Below, one piece after another: positions 40,529 to 48,005 of a stretch of DNA of 48,005 nucleotides; position 1 is the stretch's first letter; the number at the start of each line of letters is the position of its first letter. The stretch covers positions 1 through 48,005 of the forward strand of contig JAFTST010000016.1 of NCBI GenBank assembly GCA_017467165.1, given 5' to 3'. The notes under the pieces are model-generated. The model made no database searches. It was not told where the DNA came from and worked only from the letters and a program-made list of their open reading frames with translations. This DNA is from Clostridia bacterium (GTDB taxonomy: Bacteria; Bacillota; Clostridia; Oscillospirales; CAG-272). Position numbers and translations under genes: made by a program.

Positions 40529-41515
40529 ATGTATTATATCACCCTTGACCTTGAGTGGAACCAGGCGTACGCTCAGAAGGCGCTCGCCGTACAGCGTCAG
40601 CTCTCCGCCAGACTTCGCGGCGAGGTTATTCAGATAGGCGCTGTGAAGCTTGATAAAAATATGAATATCTGCGGCTCCTATCAGGTTATAGTTAAGCCAA
40701 GATATTATAAGAAGCTGCACCGTCACGTGTCGGAGCTCACGGGCATCACTCAGGAGCAGATGGACGCGGGTGTGCCCCTGAAGGAGGCGGCAGAGAAATT
40801 TAAGAATTGGTGTGGCAAGGATTTCGCCTTTCTCACCTGGGGACCAGACGATATCCCTATGCTTAAGGAGAACTTCCACGTCAATTCCATTCAGTCAGAT
40901 TGGCTTGACGTTACCTACGATTTGCAGCAGATTTTCAACAGGCAGACGGACGGCGCCTCGAAGCAGCGCTCGCTCGAGTATGCTATGGAGTATTTTGAAA
41001 TACCTCAGACGCTCCCCGCGCACGACGCCCTGAACGATGCCTATTTCACAGCCCTCGTTGCCCAGAGGCTGAACGTGCCTGAGGGGGTGCGTACCTATAA
41101 CGATAACAAGGGAGAGTATCTTGAGTCCTCTGTTATCGGTGACGCGGACGCGGGCGACGACGGATACGTTACCATAGGTGAGATGCTGGAGGATGACGCG
41201 GTTAAAAAGCCGCTCTGCCCAATCTGCTCGCGACCTATGAGCCTCGCCAACAGACCCCTTCATTCCAAGGGGCAGAGATATACCTATCATTACCGCTGTC
41301 AGAAGGACGGCGATATGCTCCTTGTTCTGAAGCTGCATAGAAACTTCAATGAAACCTGGCGAGCTAAAAGAACTGTGGCGCACGCGACCGAGGAGCAGCT
41401 CGAGCAGTTCAAGCTCGGACTCGAGCGCTCGCAGGGAAGAAAAAAGGTCCGCAGGCGCAAGCCCGGCGGACATCGCCGCCAAGGATCGGATAACAAAGGC
41501 GGACCGAAGGAATAA
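40529..41515 (+). CDS. DEDDh 3'-5' exonuclease with C-terminal Cys motif
   Basis: The 328-residue protein has an N-terminal exonuclease domain with all five DEDDh residues: Asp7/Glu9 (TLDLEW), Asp107 (WGPDDIP), His165 and Asp170 (HDALNDAY). It resembles the ERI-1/KapD group acting on RNA or DNA 3' ends. The C-terminal region has CPIC (about residue 232) and a later YRC, a possible zinc site, followed by a very basic tail (QGRKKVRRRKPGGHRRQG) likely to bind nucleic acid. It is monocistronic with its own promoter; no partner gene indicates a substrate. Confidence 0.85.
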   Translation: MYYITLDLEWNQAYAQKALAVQRQLSARLRGEVIQIGAVKLDKNMNICGSYQVIVKPRYYKKLHRHVSELTGITQEQMDAGVPLKEAAEKFKNWCGKDFAFLTWGPDDIPMLKENFHVNSIQSDWLDVTYDLQQIFNRQTDGASKQRSLEYAMEYFEIPQTLPAHDALNDAYFTALVAQRLNVPEGVRTYNDNKGEYLESSVIGDADAGDDGYVTIGEMLEDDAVKKPLCPICSRPMSLANRPLHSKGQRYTYHYRCQKDGDMLLVLKLHRNFNETWRAKRTVAHATEEQLEQFKLGLERSQGRKKVRRRKPGGHRRQGSDNKGGPKE

Positions 41516-41531
41516 TTTTTGGGAAAATCTA

Positions 41532-41561
41532 TTGACAATTAGTTTTTGTGTATGATATAAT
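41532..41561 (+). promoter_or_regulatory. Promoter of the 53-residue peptide gene
   Basis: TTGACA (41532-41537), an 18-nt spacer and TATAAT (41556-41561), both boxes full consensus, 55 nt before the start codon. Confidence 0.88.
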
Positions 41562-41616
41562 TTAGATACAATCAATGGCTTTCTATTTCATACATACAAA
41601 CATACGGAGGTATTTT

Positions 41617-41778
41617 ATGAAATATGAAGTTCCTGTATGCGATATAATTGAACTCTGCGTCGAAGATGTTATTACTACAAGTATTCCGGTTACTTCCGGG
41701 GAACAGCCTCCCAAGGGCGATACTGTAGTTATGCCTGTTCAATCTGACAACGGCAACTCCGGAGCTGCGTCCAATTAA
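41617..41778 (+). CDS. Stand-alone small peptide with an EDVITTS motif
   Basis: A 53-residue peptide starts at ATG 41617, 8 nt behind CGGAGG. It begins MKYEVPVCDIIELCVEDVIT, continues TSIPVTSGEQPPKGD, and ends in a Ser/Asn/Gly-rich tail. There are two cysteines and no transmembrane or classical signal segment. I have seen similar short peptides with a charged-Tyr start and a DVITTS-like centre in gut Clostridia, but I know no function for them. It has its own consensus promoter and a strong terminator, so it forms a complete single-gene unit. It could be a secreted or processed signal, a bacteriocin-like precursor or a small regulator; the sequence does not decide. Confidence 0.75.
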   Translation: MKYEVPVCDIIELCVEDVITTSIPVTSGEQPPKGDTVVMPVQSDNGNSGAASN

Positions 41779-41787
41779 TGCGCATTT

Positions 41788-41820
41788 AGAGAGTGGGTAC
41801 CCAACCCACTCTCTTTTTTT
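41788..41820 (+). terminator. Terminator of the small peptide gene
   Basis: AGAGAGTGGGT (41788-41798) pairs perfectly with ACCCACTCTCT (41804-41814), followed by a T run. Confidence 0.92.
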
Positions 41821-41835
41821 ATTATAATTGTCCTC

Positions 41836-42645
41836 TTAGCTGTTTTTTCTCTTGTACCTTGAATAAATAACAAGCGCGGTGATAAGCAGGGCACAGACGG
41901 CAGAAACTATACATACCGCTGTCCAATTAACCGCTGAAAGACCGACAAAGCCAAACTCTCCCGAGGGAAGCTGAAGATGCTTGAAGATAAGAACGCTGTC
42001 AACAACCACACAGGCAGCAAGCACGAGTCCCGCGAGCAGCATAGACAGCTCGGATGCGCCGTCGCGACCCTCGGATTTGACACGGGTGGGTATTGTTTTT
42101 CCAAAATCAATAGCAGAGCCGATATACAAGGCAAGAGCCGCTGTAATTATCGTTTCGGGTATCATATAGGTGGCGTTGTAGCTCACGGAGTAGCCGAGCG
42201 CCGCCGCGTCGGGAATGGGTAGCCCCGCCCAGACGGTCGCTCCGGAAATAACGTGACAGACGTATCTTATGATATTTCCAAGCGTCACGCCTGCCAGAAG
42301 CGAAACGCCTCTGTTCTTGAAAGCGTTCTTGAATATTCCGCCAAGACCGAATGCGATATAGGCGAAGATGTAGTCGAATAAGGCAAGCGCTATAATAGAT
42401 TGCCAGCCTGTGACGTAGGAAAAGTTTTCAAGTCCCAAGAGCAGCTGCAGCACAGATGCGACAAGGGCGCAGGACATACCGTAGCCCAAGCCGTGACGGT
42501 AGGCGATAATTGCTATGGGTAGCATCGCGCCGAGAGTAACCGAGCCGCCATAAGGCATATCAATAAGCTTAATGACGCTCAGGGTGGTGGCGAGAGCTAT
42601 CATAACGGCGCACTCAACCATCATAAGAACCTTTTTGTTTCTCAT
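41836..42645 (-). CDS. thiT: Thiamine transporter ThiT (ECF S-component) with C-terminal extension
   Basis: The protein has 269 residues. The first ~185 carry the ThiT six-helix fold with thiamine-contacting residues in the expected places: His131 and Trp139 (CHVISGATVWAG), and Tyr/Asn in SVSYNATYMIPE. It captures thiamine and pairs with the shared EcfAA'T energising module encoded elsewhere. It is longer than most ThiT proteins (about 180-200): residues ~195-265 add a charged linker and two more predicted membrane helices. The gene is preceded by a TPP riboswitch, which confirms the vitamin B1 assignment. Confidence 0.92.
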   Translation of the reverse strand: MRNKKVLMMVECAVMIALATTLSVIKLIDMPYGGSVTLGAMLPIAIIAYRHGLGYGMSCALVASVLQLLLGLENFSYVTGWQSIIALALFDYIFAYIAFGLGGIFKNAFKNRGVSLLAGVTLGNIIRYVCHVISGATVWAGLPIPDAAALGYSVSYNATYMIPETIITAALALYIGSAIDFGKTIPTRVKSEGRDGASELSMLLAGLVLAACVVVDSVLIFKHLQLPSGEFGFVGLSAVNWTAVCIVSAVCALLITALVIYSRYKRKNS

Positions 42646-42711
42646 AGAAACCTCCTTAAATCTGCCGAGAGGCTACACGGGTATGCCCGTTGGTTCGTTA
42701 CAGCCGTCGGC

Positions 42712-42754
42712 GAAAAAATAAAATACCGCACAGGACATAGCGTCAGTGCGGCAT
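42712..42754 (-). terminator. Riboswitch-controlled terminator before thiT
   Basis: On the minus strand, GCCGCAC pairs with GTGCGGT (CCGCAC 42726-42731 with GTGCGG 42746-42751 in plus coordinates), followed by ATTTTATTTTTT. It lies between the TPP aptamer and the thiT start codon and is the likely expression platform. Confidence 0.78.
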
Positions 42755-42773
42755 GATTTAAGGCAAATCACTA

Positions 42774-42854
42774 AAATCTTCCTACGACGGCATTATCCGT
42801 ATCAGGTTAAAGGGTTCAGCTATCGCTATCTCAGCCTTTCGGCACCCCTGATTC
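42774..42854 (-). ncRNA. TPP riboswitch (THI element) upstream of thiT
   Basis: Read leftward, the element contains all the landmark THI-box segments in order: GGGGTGCC, CTGAGAT, ACCCTTTAACCTGAT, GGATAATGCC and CGTAGGAAG. The ends pair through AATC/GATT. It binds thiamine pyrophosphate. With the terminator at 42712-42754, this should switch off thiT when TPP is plentiful. Confidence 0.97.
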
Positions 42855-42876
42855 TATATTCTGTTCGGTTAACTGA

Positions 42877-42905
42877 ATTATACCACTCCCGTGGCTAAAA
42901 GTCAA
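42877..42905 (-). promoter_or_regulatory. Promoter of the TPP riboswitch-thiT transcript
   Basis: Reading leftward: TTGACT (42905-42900), a 17-nt spacer and TATAAT (42882-42877), just upstream of the aptamer. Confidence 0.87.
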
Positions 42906-42944
42906 GAGTATTTTTTAGTGACGGTCGGGGATTATTCCGCGTCC

Positions 42945-44216
42945 TTATTCCTTCCTCGGTGAAAGGTCGAGCATTTCGTCGAGCGCGCGCATAACGCCGA
43001 GCTTGCCGTAGTCGTAGGATAGGCCGCCCTGCATATATGCGGTATAGGGCTCGCAGAGAGGACCGTCGCAGGAGAGCTCGTTGGTTGCTCCGGTCACGAA
43101 GGTGCCCGCCGCCATAATTTCGGGGTGGGGGTAGCCCGGCATATCACCCGGCTCGGGTATAGCGTATGCCTCGACGGGCGAGCCCATCTGTATGCCTCGG
43201 CAGAATTTTATCAGCTTTTCGGGGGAATGCAGGTCTATGGTCTGCACGATGTCCGTGCGCTTTTCGTCATATCTGGGACTGACGTCGCTGTATCCCGCCA
43301 GCTCCAGGAGCCTTGCGGCGAATGCCATTGATTTGAGGGTTGCCGCCGTTGTTGTCGGCGCCATGAAAAAGCCCTTGAAGAAGGAGGCGAGCTGATTGAA
43401 ATTGGCTCCGAGGTCCTTTCCTACGCAGGGGGCTGTCAGTCTCTCAGCGATATCCTCGATAACCGTCTTTTTTCCAACGCAGTAGCCGCCGCTGACGGCG
43501 AAGCCTGCGCCGAGATTTTTCATCATTGAGCCGACGAAAACGTCAGCTCCAACGTCGGTGGGCTCTCTGTCCTCGGTGAATTCACCGTAGCAGTTGTCAA
43601 CCATAACGACAGTGTTGGGAGAGGCTGCCTTGACTACCGAGATAGCCTCGGCTATCTGGTCAATATAGAGGCTTTTTCTCTGAGAATAGCCTCTGCTGCG
43701 CTGAATCGCCGCGACCTTTATATCACCCCTTGATACTCTTTCTCTGATAGCGTCAAGGTTGAACTCGTTTCCTATAAGGTCAATTTTCTCATACTTAACG
43801 CCGTATTTTAAAAGCGAGTTGCGGCTCTCTCCCGCAGTGCCGATAACACTCTGCAGGGTGTCGTAGGGCTCACCCGTTATGTAGAGCAGGGTATCCCCGG
43901 GCTTTAACAGACCCCCGAGAGTAACCGCAAGAGCGTGCGTGCCCGACATAAGCTGCGGGCGCACCAGAGCATCCTCCGCTCCGAAAACCCTGGCGTATAC
44001 TGCCTCGAGCTTATCTCTGCCCGCGTCATAGTAGCCGTAGCCTGTTATTTCGAGAAAATCCGTGGTCGAAACACGGCACTCCTGAAAGGCTGTCAGCACC
44101 TTCGCCGAGCAGATAAGCGCGTTCTCGTCTATTTTTCTGAACACCTCGGCGCAGTCAGCCTCCGCCTGCCTTGCAAGATTTGCCGTATAATCGCTAACGT
44201 TATATCCGTAGTACAT
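42945..44216 (-). CDS. PLP-dependent C-S lyase-like protein (COG4100, aluminium-resistance/methionine gamma-lyase family)
   Basis: The 423-residue fold type I PLP enzyme has RPQLMSGTHALAVTLGGLL (cofactor phosphate region), Asp207 in MVDNCYGEF and the likely Schiff-base Lys233 in GSMMKNLGAG. The pattern matches the COG4100 family, annotated as methionine gamma-lyase or aluminium-resistance protein and found in Bacillus as YnbB. The physiological substrate is uncertain; it probably cleaves a C-S bond of a sulfur amino acid. It begins 2 nt after the HAD phosphatase gene on the same strand, so the two are co-transcribed. Confidence 0.88.
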   Translation of the reverse strand: MYYGYNVSDYTANLARQAEADCAEVFRKIDENALICSAKVLTAFQECRVSTTDFLEITGYGYYDAGRDKLEAVYARVFGAEDALVRPQLMSGTHALAVTLGGLLKPGDTLLYITGEPYDTLQSVIGTAGESRNSLLKYGVKYEKIDLIGNEFNLDAIRERVSRGDIKVAAIQRSRGYSQRKSLYIDQIAEAISVVKAASPNTVVMVDNCYGEFTEDREPTDVGADVFVGSMMKNLGAGFAVSGGYCVGKKTVIEDIAERLTAPCVGKDLGANFNQLASFFKGFFMAPTTTAATLKSMAFAARLLELAGYSDVSPRYDEKRTDIVQTIDLHSPEKLIKFCRGIQMGSPVEAYAIPEPGDMPGYPHPEIMAAGTFVTGATNELSCDGPLCEPYTAYMQGGLSYDYGKLGVMRALDEMLDLSPRKE

Positions 44217-44218
44217 TT

Positions 44219-44902
44219 TTATATTCCTTCCAACAGCTTCGGTAATTCGCCGAGGCTTTTTATTTCATAATCCGGCAGGGTATCTGCCGATATTGTTATT
44301 CCTCTTGGGTTGTATAGGCAGGTTTTTATACCCGCGTCAATTCCGCCTCTGATATCCGAGGTCAGACTGTCGCCGACGATGACGGTTTCATATCTCTCGC
44401 CGCCGATTTCTTCGAATATGCGGTCGAAAAACTCCCTTGCGGGCTTGTGATATCCGACCCTTTCGGAGATATATATGCCGTCAAGATATTTTCCGATACC
44501 CGAGAGCTCAATTCTTCTGTCCTGAACAGCGGCGGTGCCGTTTGATGTGGCATAGAGTCGGTATTTTCCCTGCAATGCCTCGAGCAGCTCCTCGGCTCCG
44601 TCAAGGTAGCATACCTCCTCGGCAAGCCTTTTTTCGTAGTAGCTCTGCATCAGGTGAGAATTTGCTCCTACCGAAAGCTCAAGAAGAAGCATTTCGAAGC
44701 GCTTATACAACACCTCGTCGCGACTCCACTCGCCTCTCTCCATTTTCTGCCAGCAGGAAATATTTATCTCGGAGTATCTTTTCACAGTATTTTCGGTTGG
44801 CTCAATGTTGAATTGTCTCAGAGTGTCGCATATAGCTACGTGCTCGGATGCCTTAAAGTCAAACAGAGTGTCATCAAGGTCGAGAAAAACGGTTTTTATC
44901 AT
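44219..44902 (-). CDS. HAD-family phosphatase, YjjG-like noncanonical pyrimidine nucleotidase
   Basis: The 227-residue protein starts MIKTVFLDLDDTLFDF, with nucleophile Asp8 and acid/base Asp10. Later HAD motifs are ATSNGTAAVQ (motif II), the Lys in ERVGYHKPAREFF (motif III) and VGDSLTSDIRGGIDAG (motif IV). The pattern fits the YjjG/YfnB group, which cleans noncanonical pyrimidine nucleotides from the pool. GGAGG lies 7 nt before this ATG, and the upstream ATG lacks a site. It is translationally close to the PLP enzyme downstream. Confidence 0.85.
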   Translation of the reverse strand: MIKTVFLDLDDTLFDFKASEHVAICDTLRQFNIEPTENTVKRYSEINISCWQKMERGEWSRDEVLYKRFEMLLLELSVGANSHLMQSYYEKRLAEEVCYLDGAEELLEALQGKYRLYATSNGTAAVQDRRIELSGIGKYLDGIYISERVGYHKPAREFFDRIFEEIGGERYETVIVGDSLTSDIRGGIDAGIKTCLYNPRGITISADTLPDYEIKSLGELPKLLEGI

Positions 44903-44997
44903 ACCATTCCTCCGGTAGGTCTTATCCGCCAATTTCTTCTAAACCATTATACATTAGAAGGAATGAAATTGCAACCGATTTTCAGAAAAAGAGGATT

Positions 44998-45032
44998 AAA
45001 AAAAGAAAGCTACCCATATTTCAGGGTAGCTT
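44998..45032 (-). terminator. Terminator of the YwaF-like gene pair
   Basis: AAGCTACCC (45007-45015) pairs perfectly with GGGTAGCTT (45024-45032). On the minus strand a T-rich run follows. Confidence 0.87.
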
Positions 45033-45041
45033 AAGAGAGGC

Positions 45042-45851
45042 TTATACCTCCGCGGTTTCCTTTTCTTCTTCATCGGCAGAAGAAGCCGCACGCTTCTTGT
45101 CGAGAATATTCATAACCAGATACCAGAGTCCGTATATGATAAGCACCATACCGAATACTGCAACGATGACGCACAGAGGCATCAGTATCTTCGGAACGAA
45201 GGGGAAGGTGCTTCCGGTCAGGAAGAACCAGTCAAAGTGGGGGTCGCCGTCGCCGTAGTTGTAGGCAACACCGTAGGTGAGGTTTCCTATCATTGCCCAT
45301 ACGGCAATCATACAGATACCAATGAGCGCCTTGTAGGAATTTTTGATTTCGGGCTTGACAATACCCGTAGCGATATTCAGATATCCCCAGCACAGAAGCG
45401 TTCCGTGGTAGATAAAGGTCTGGAGTACCTTGTAGCAGAAGGCGGAAAGGTCGCCAACTGCAGCTCCGGGATATACAAGGTACATCAGGGGAGCTACAAC
45501 TGCCAGAAAGGCAACGGGCTCGCGGAATCGCTCAAATTTCTTATTGAACTGCACGAAGGCTACCACAGGGCAGAGCACGGTGCAGATATGGAAGGGAAGC
45601 TTGTCCACGTCTATGGTGTCCATATAGAGCGGCATTATGAAGAAGTCGGCAGCGTACAGAGCGCACAGCGCCACAGAAAGCACGGAAAGCACCTTCATCT
45701 TCACCTCAGCGCTCTTTTTCGAGAGGAAAACGCCCGCGGTGATAATCGCGCCAACGATAAGGACGAGGTAGAAAATATGCCAGAAATTGAAAAGCGTTAT
45801 CTCACAGGGAGTGGCTCGCTTTTCAAAAAGCCACAGAAAGAAGTTTCTCAT
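45042..45851 (-). CDS. YwaF/TIGR02206-like polytopic membrane protein 1
   Basis: The 269-residue protein has about seven hydrophobic helices. The family features are LFNFWHIFYLVLI near the start, DKLPFHICTVLCPVVAFV in the middle, and HGTLLCWGYLNIATGIV, matching the uncharacterised YwaF (TIGR02206) family. The tail is charged (DKKRAASSADEEEKE). It lies 21 nt after a paralogue on the same strand, and a terminator follows. Function is unknown. The conserved polar residues inside helices suggest a transporter or membrane enzyme (inference). Confidence 0.78.
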   Translation of the reverse strand: MRNFFLWLFEKRATPCEITLFNFWHIFYLVLIVGAIITAGVFLSKKSAEVKMKVLSVLSVALCALYAADFFIMPLYMDTIDVDKLPFHICTVLCPVVAFVQFNKKFERFREPVAFLAVVAPLMYLVYPGAAVGDLSAFCYKVLQTFIYHGTLLCWGYLNIATGIVKPEIKNSYKALIGICMIAVWAMIGNLTYGVAYNYGDGDPHFDWFFLTGSTFPFVPKILMPLCVIVAVFGMVLIIYGLWYLVMNILDKKRAASSADEEEKETAEV

Positions 45852-45872
45852 TATATACCTCCAGAATCTTAA

Positions 45873-46703
45873 TTAGTCTATATCCGTGCAGGCTTCTTCA
45901 ACAGTCGGGGTATCCTTTGGCTTGATTATATCGTCGCCGAGAATACTTGATAAGGAAAAGATATCGACCCACCTTTTTTTCAGAACCAGCTTTTCATATA
46001 CCGTGGCAAGAATAATAGCCACACTCACTCCCGCGATACCCATAACGACGGTGGTCAGCCAGGGCATAGACGCGAAGGGGGGCTCAAGCAGGTACATTGA
46101 GTTGCACTCCTCGATGCCGTATTTCGCGAAAAGGGAATTCACTATGAATCCGTCGAGGAGGAAGAAAAGAAGACCGCATACCGTGCTGAGAACGTTTCTC
46201 ATTCTGATTCTGACGATACCCGCCGAGAGAAGCCAGATACAGCCGAGGAGCATAGTGGAATGGCTGAGCATTCCCTTGAGAATATCGTAGTCTGCGAGGG
46301 TGGGGTTGCTGTCGAAGTTAGCATTGAGGAAAATTCCGATGAAGCCGCACACGATACCGCCAAGGCAGGTGAACTCGGAGAGAATCCGATATACGACGCC
46401 TCCTCTGCGGCGCATCGCCGATACGACGACCAGCATCCACATAATAACGTTGCAGGGATAGATGGGTATCAGCATATTGTCCTCAATCTCGGCGACTCCA
46501 GAGTTCGAGAAAAAGTCCACCCACAGCGTGCTGATATGTATAAGCACGGTTATAACTGCGAGAAAACGGATTACCCTGTCGTGACCTGCGTCCGTTTTTA
46601 TATATTTCGTTCCAAGAAAAACCAATACACCTGACAGTCCAAAGGAGATAACCATATAGAGAATGTGCTGAAGATTAAACATATAGACCTCGAATATTGT
46701 CAT
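45873..46703 (-). CDS. YwaF/TIGR02206-like polytopic membrane protein 2
   Basis: This is a paralogue of the downstream gene, with about seven helices and matching landmarks: MFNLQHILYMVIS against LFNFWHIFYL, LIPIYPCNVIMWMLV against LPFHICTVLCPVV, and HSTMLLGCIWLLSAGIV against HGTLLCWGYLNIATGIV. The His of LPFH is not kept. The start is uncertain. A promoter -10 box at 46718-46723 overlaps the longest frame (ATG 46727), so ATG 46703 is used here. ATG 46682, with GAGG upstream, is also plausible. The C-terminal tail is acidic. Confidence 0.75.
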   Translation of the reverse strand: MTIFEVYMFNLQHILYMVISFGLSGVLVFLGTKYIKTDAGHDRVIRFLAVITVLIHISTLWVDFFSNSGVAEIEDNMLIPIYPCNVIMWMLVVVSAMRRRGGVVYRILSEFTCLGGIVCGFIGIFLNANFDSNPTLADYDILKGMLSHSTMLLGCIWLLSAGIVRIRMRNVLSTVCGLLFFLLDGFIVNSLFAKYGIEECNSMYLLEPPFASMPWLTTVVMGIAGVSVAIILATVYEKLVLKKRWVDIFSLSSILGDDIIKPKDTPTVEEACTDID

Positions 46704-46717
46704 TTTTTCTCGAAGGT

Positions 46718-46746
46718 ATTGTATCATACTGCTATGAAAAAGGCAA
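46718..46746 (-). promoter_or_regulatory. Promoter of the YwaF-like pair
   Basis: Reading leftward: TTGCCT (46746-46741), a 17-nt spacer and TACAAT (46723-46718), with an extended -10 TG. It sits inside the longest possible reading frame, which argues for a shorter protein. Confidence 0.65.
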
Positions 46747-46755
46747 TGCTTTTCG

Positions 46756-46785
46756 GGCTTAATAATTCTTAAATATAATTAAGCC
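46756..46785. repeat. Inverted repeat upstream of the YwaF-like pair
   Basis: GGCTTAAT (46756-46763) and ATTAAGCC (46778-46785) are a perfect 8-bp inverted repeat with a 14-nt AT-rich centre, just upstream of the -35 box. There is no T-tract. It could be an operator or a weak hairpin. Confidence 0.5.
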
Positions 46786-46819
46786 TCGCCCTGACACGCC
46801 TAAAATGCCCACAGGATGA

Positions 46820-46849
46820 GAAAAGGAGACGCCAAAGAAGCGTCTCCTT
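46820..46849 (-). terminator. Terminator of the ATP synthase operon
   Basis: AAGGAGACGC (46823-46832) pairs perfectly with GCGTCTCCTT (46840-46849). On the minus strand it continues TTCTC. It follows the atpC stop codon. Confidence 0.85.
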
Positions 46850-46856
46850 CTGAATA

Positions 46857-47255
46857 TTACATTTTCGCGACCTTGATTCTTGTCAGAGCTCGCTCCAGCC
46901 TTGCCCGAGCAAGCGTAGCGGACCTTTCGTCATGAGCCGCCTCGAGCTTTGCCTTGGCTTTATCTCTGGCTCTTTCCGCGCGGGCAACGTCTATATTTTC
47001 ACCAAACTCAAATGTGACAGCGGCGAGCTTGACTCCCTCGCGGTTAACCGTGAGAAAGCCGCCAGAGCAGGATGCGAATTTTGACACGCCTCCCACTATT
47101 ATTCTCGCTCTGCCTGTGCCTACGGACGCCATATAGTCCATATGTCCTGCCAGAATCTCGACGTCGCCGTCATCCGTGTGGACGAGCAGGCTCTCTGCGT
47201 TCCCTGAGAAAACAAGACCGTCGGGAGTTACTATTTCAAGCTTGAACTCTCTCAT
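46857..47255 (-). CDS. atpC: ATP synthase epsilon subunit
   Basis: The 132-residue protein has the beta-sandwich start FKLEIVTPDGLVFSGNAESLLVHTDDGDVEILAGHMDYMASV and a C-terminal helical hairpin (ARAERARDKAKAKLEA). It is part of the F1 central stalk and can inhibit ATP hydrolysis. It is the last gene of the operon, starting 1 nt after the atpD stop codon, with a terminator right after it. Confidence 0.95.
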   Translation of the reverse strand: MREFKLEIVTPDGLVFSGNAESLLVHTDDGDVEILAGHMDYMASVGTGRARIIVGGVSKFASCSGGFLTVNREGVKLAAVTFEFGENIDVARAERARDKAKAKLEAAHDERSATLARARLERALTRIKVAKM

Positions 47256-47256
47256 A

Positions 47257-48005
<749 letters not shown>

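Overview
The window reads as chromosome of an anaerobic, fermentative member of the Bacillota, most likely an uncultured gut-type Clostridia lineage (inference). Supporting signs are pyruvate:ferredoxin oxidoreductase, ferrous-iron uptake, a type III glutamine synthetase, a rimP-nusA-ylxR-ylxQ-infB operon, AGGAGG-type ribosome binding sites and very regular TTGACA-17-TATAAT promoters. Most genes are housekeeping. I see no phage, transposase, CRISPR array or plasmid functions.

Layout. 1-8.05 kb: end of nifJ; a band-7 (SPFH) membrane protein; an iron cluster feoA-feoB-small Cys-rich protein with two matching inverted-repeat operators; on the minus strand an iron-type DtxR-like repressor downstream of pyrophosphatase; a small membrane protein; then DivPAP2-greA-uridine-kinase-like. 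8.05-12.0 kb: a leader-peptide/terminator region followed by a heterodimeric ABC exporter. 12.0-12.65 kb: tRNA-Met and tRNA-Glu (minus) followed by two tandem cloverleaf-like units, each ending in a terminator. 12.8-20.4 kb: a Lit-like membrane protein, an iron-sulfur flavoprotein, a short MutS homologue overlapping a type II pantothenate kinase, a CBS protein and an 845-residue tail-anchored charged protein. 20.4-25.7 kb: the NusA/IF-2 operon, with a terminator-like hairpin in its leader. 25.75-25.91 kb: a hairpin-packed non-coding element. 25.99-38.2 kb: an OGG-type glycosylase (minus); a Cys-rich DUF6062-like protein with a YhaN/SbcC-like ATPase; then rbsK, a lipase-like hydrolase, miaA, a galactokinase-like gene, recA, recX and a CASTOR/POLLUX-type channel, closely packed and sharing stop-start overlaps. 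38.2-48 kb: glutamine synthetase III (minus), a DEDDh exonuclease, a solitary 53-residue peptide gene, a TPP-riboswitch-controlled thiT, an aluminium-resistance/C-S-lyase-type PLP enzyme with a HAD phosphatase, two YwaF-like membrane proteins and the atpD-atpC end of the ATP synthase operon.

The least explained parts are the two tandem cloverleaf-like units after tRNA-Glu, the compact 79-nt cloverleaf at 25.83-25.91 kb, the apparent ribosome-mediated attenuator before the ABC exporter, and the stand-alone 53-residue peptide gene. All coordinates come from reading the sequence. Family assignments rest on recognised motifs, with no database search.
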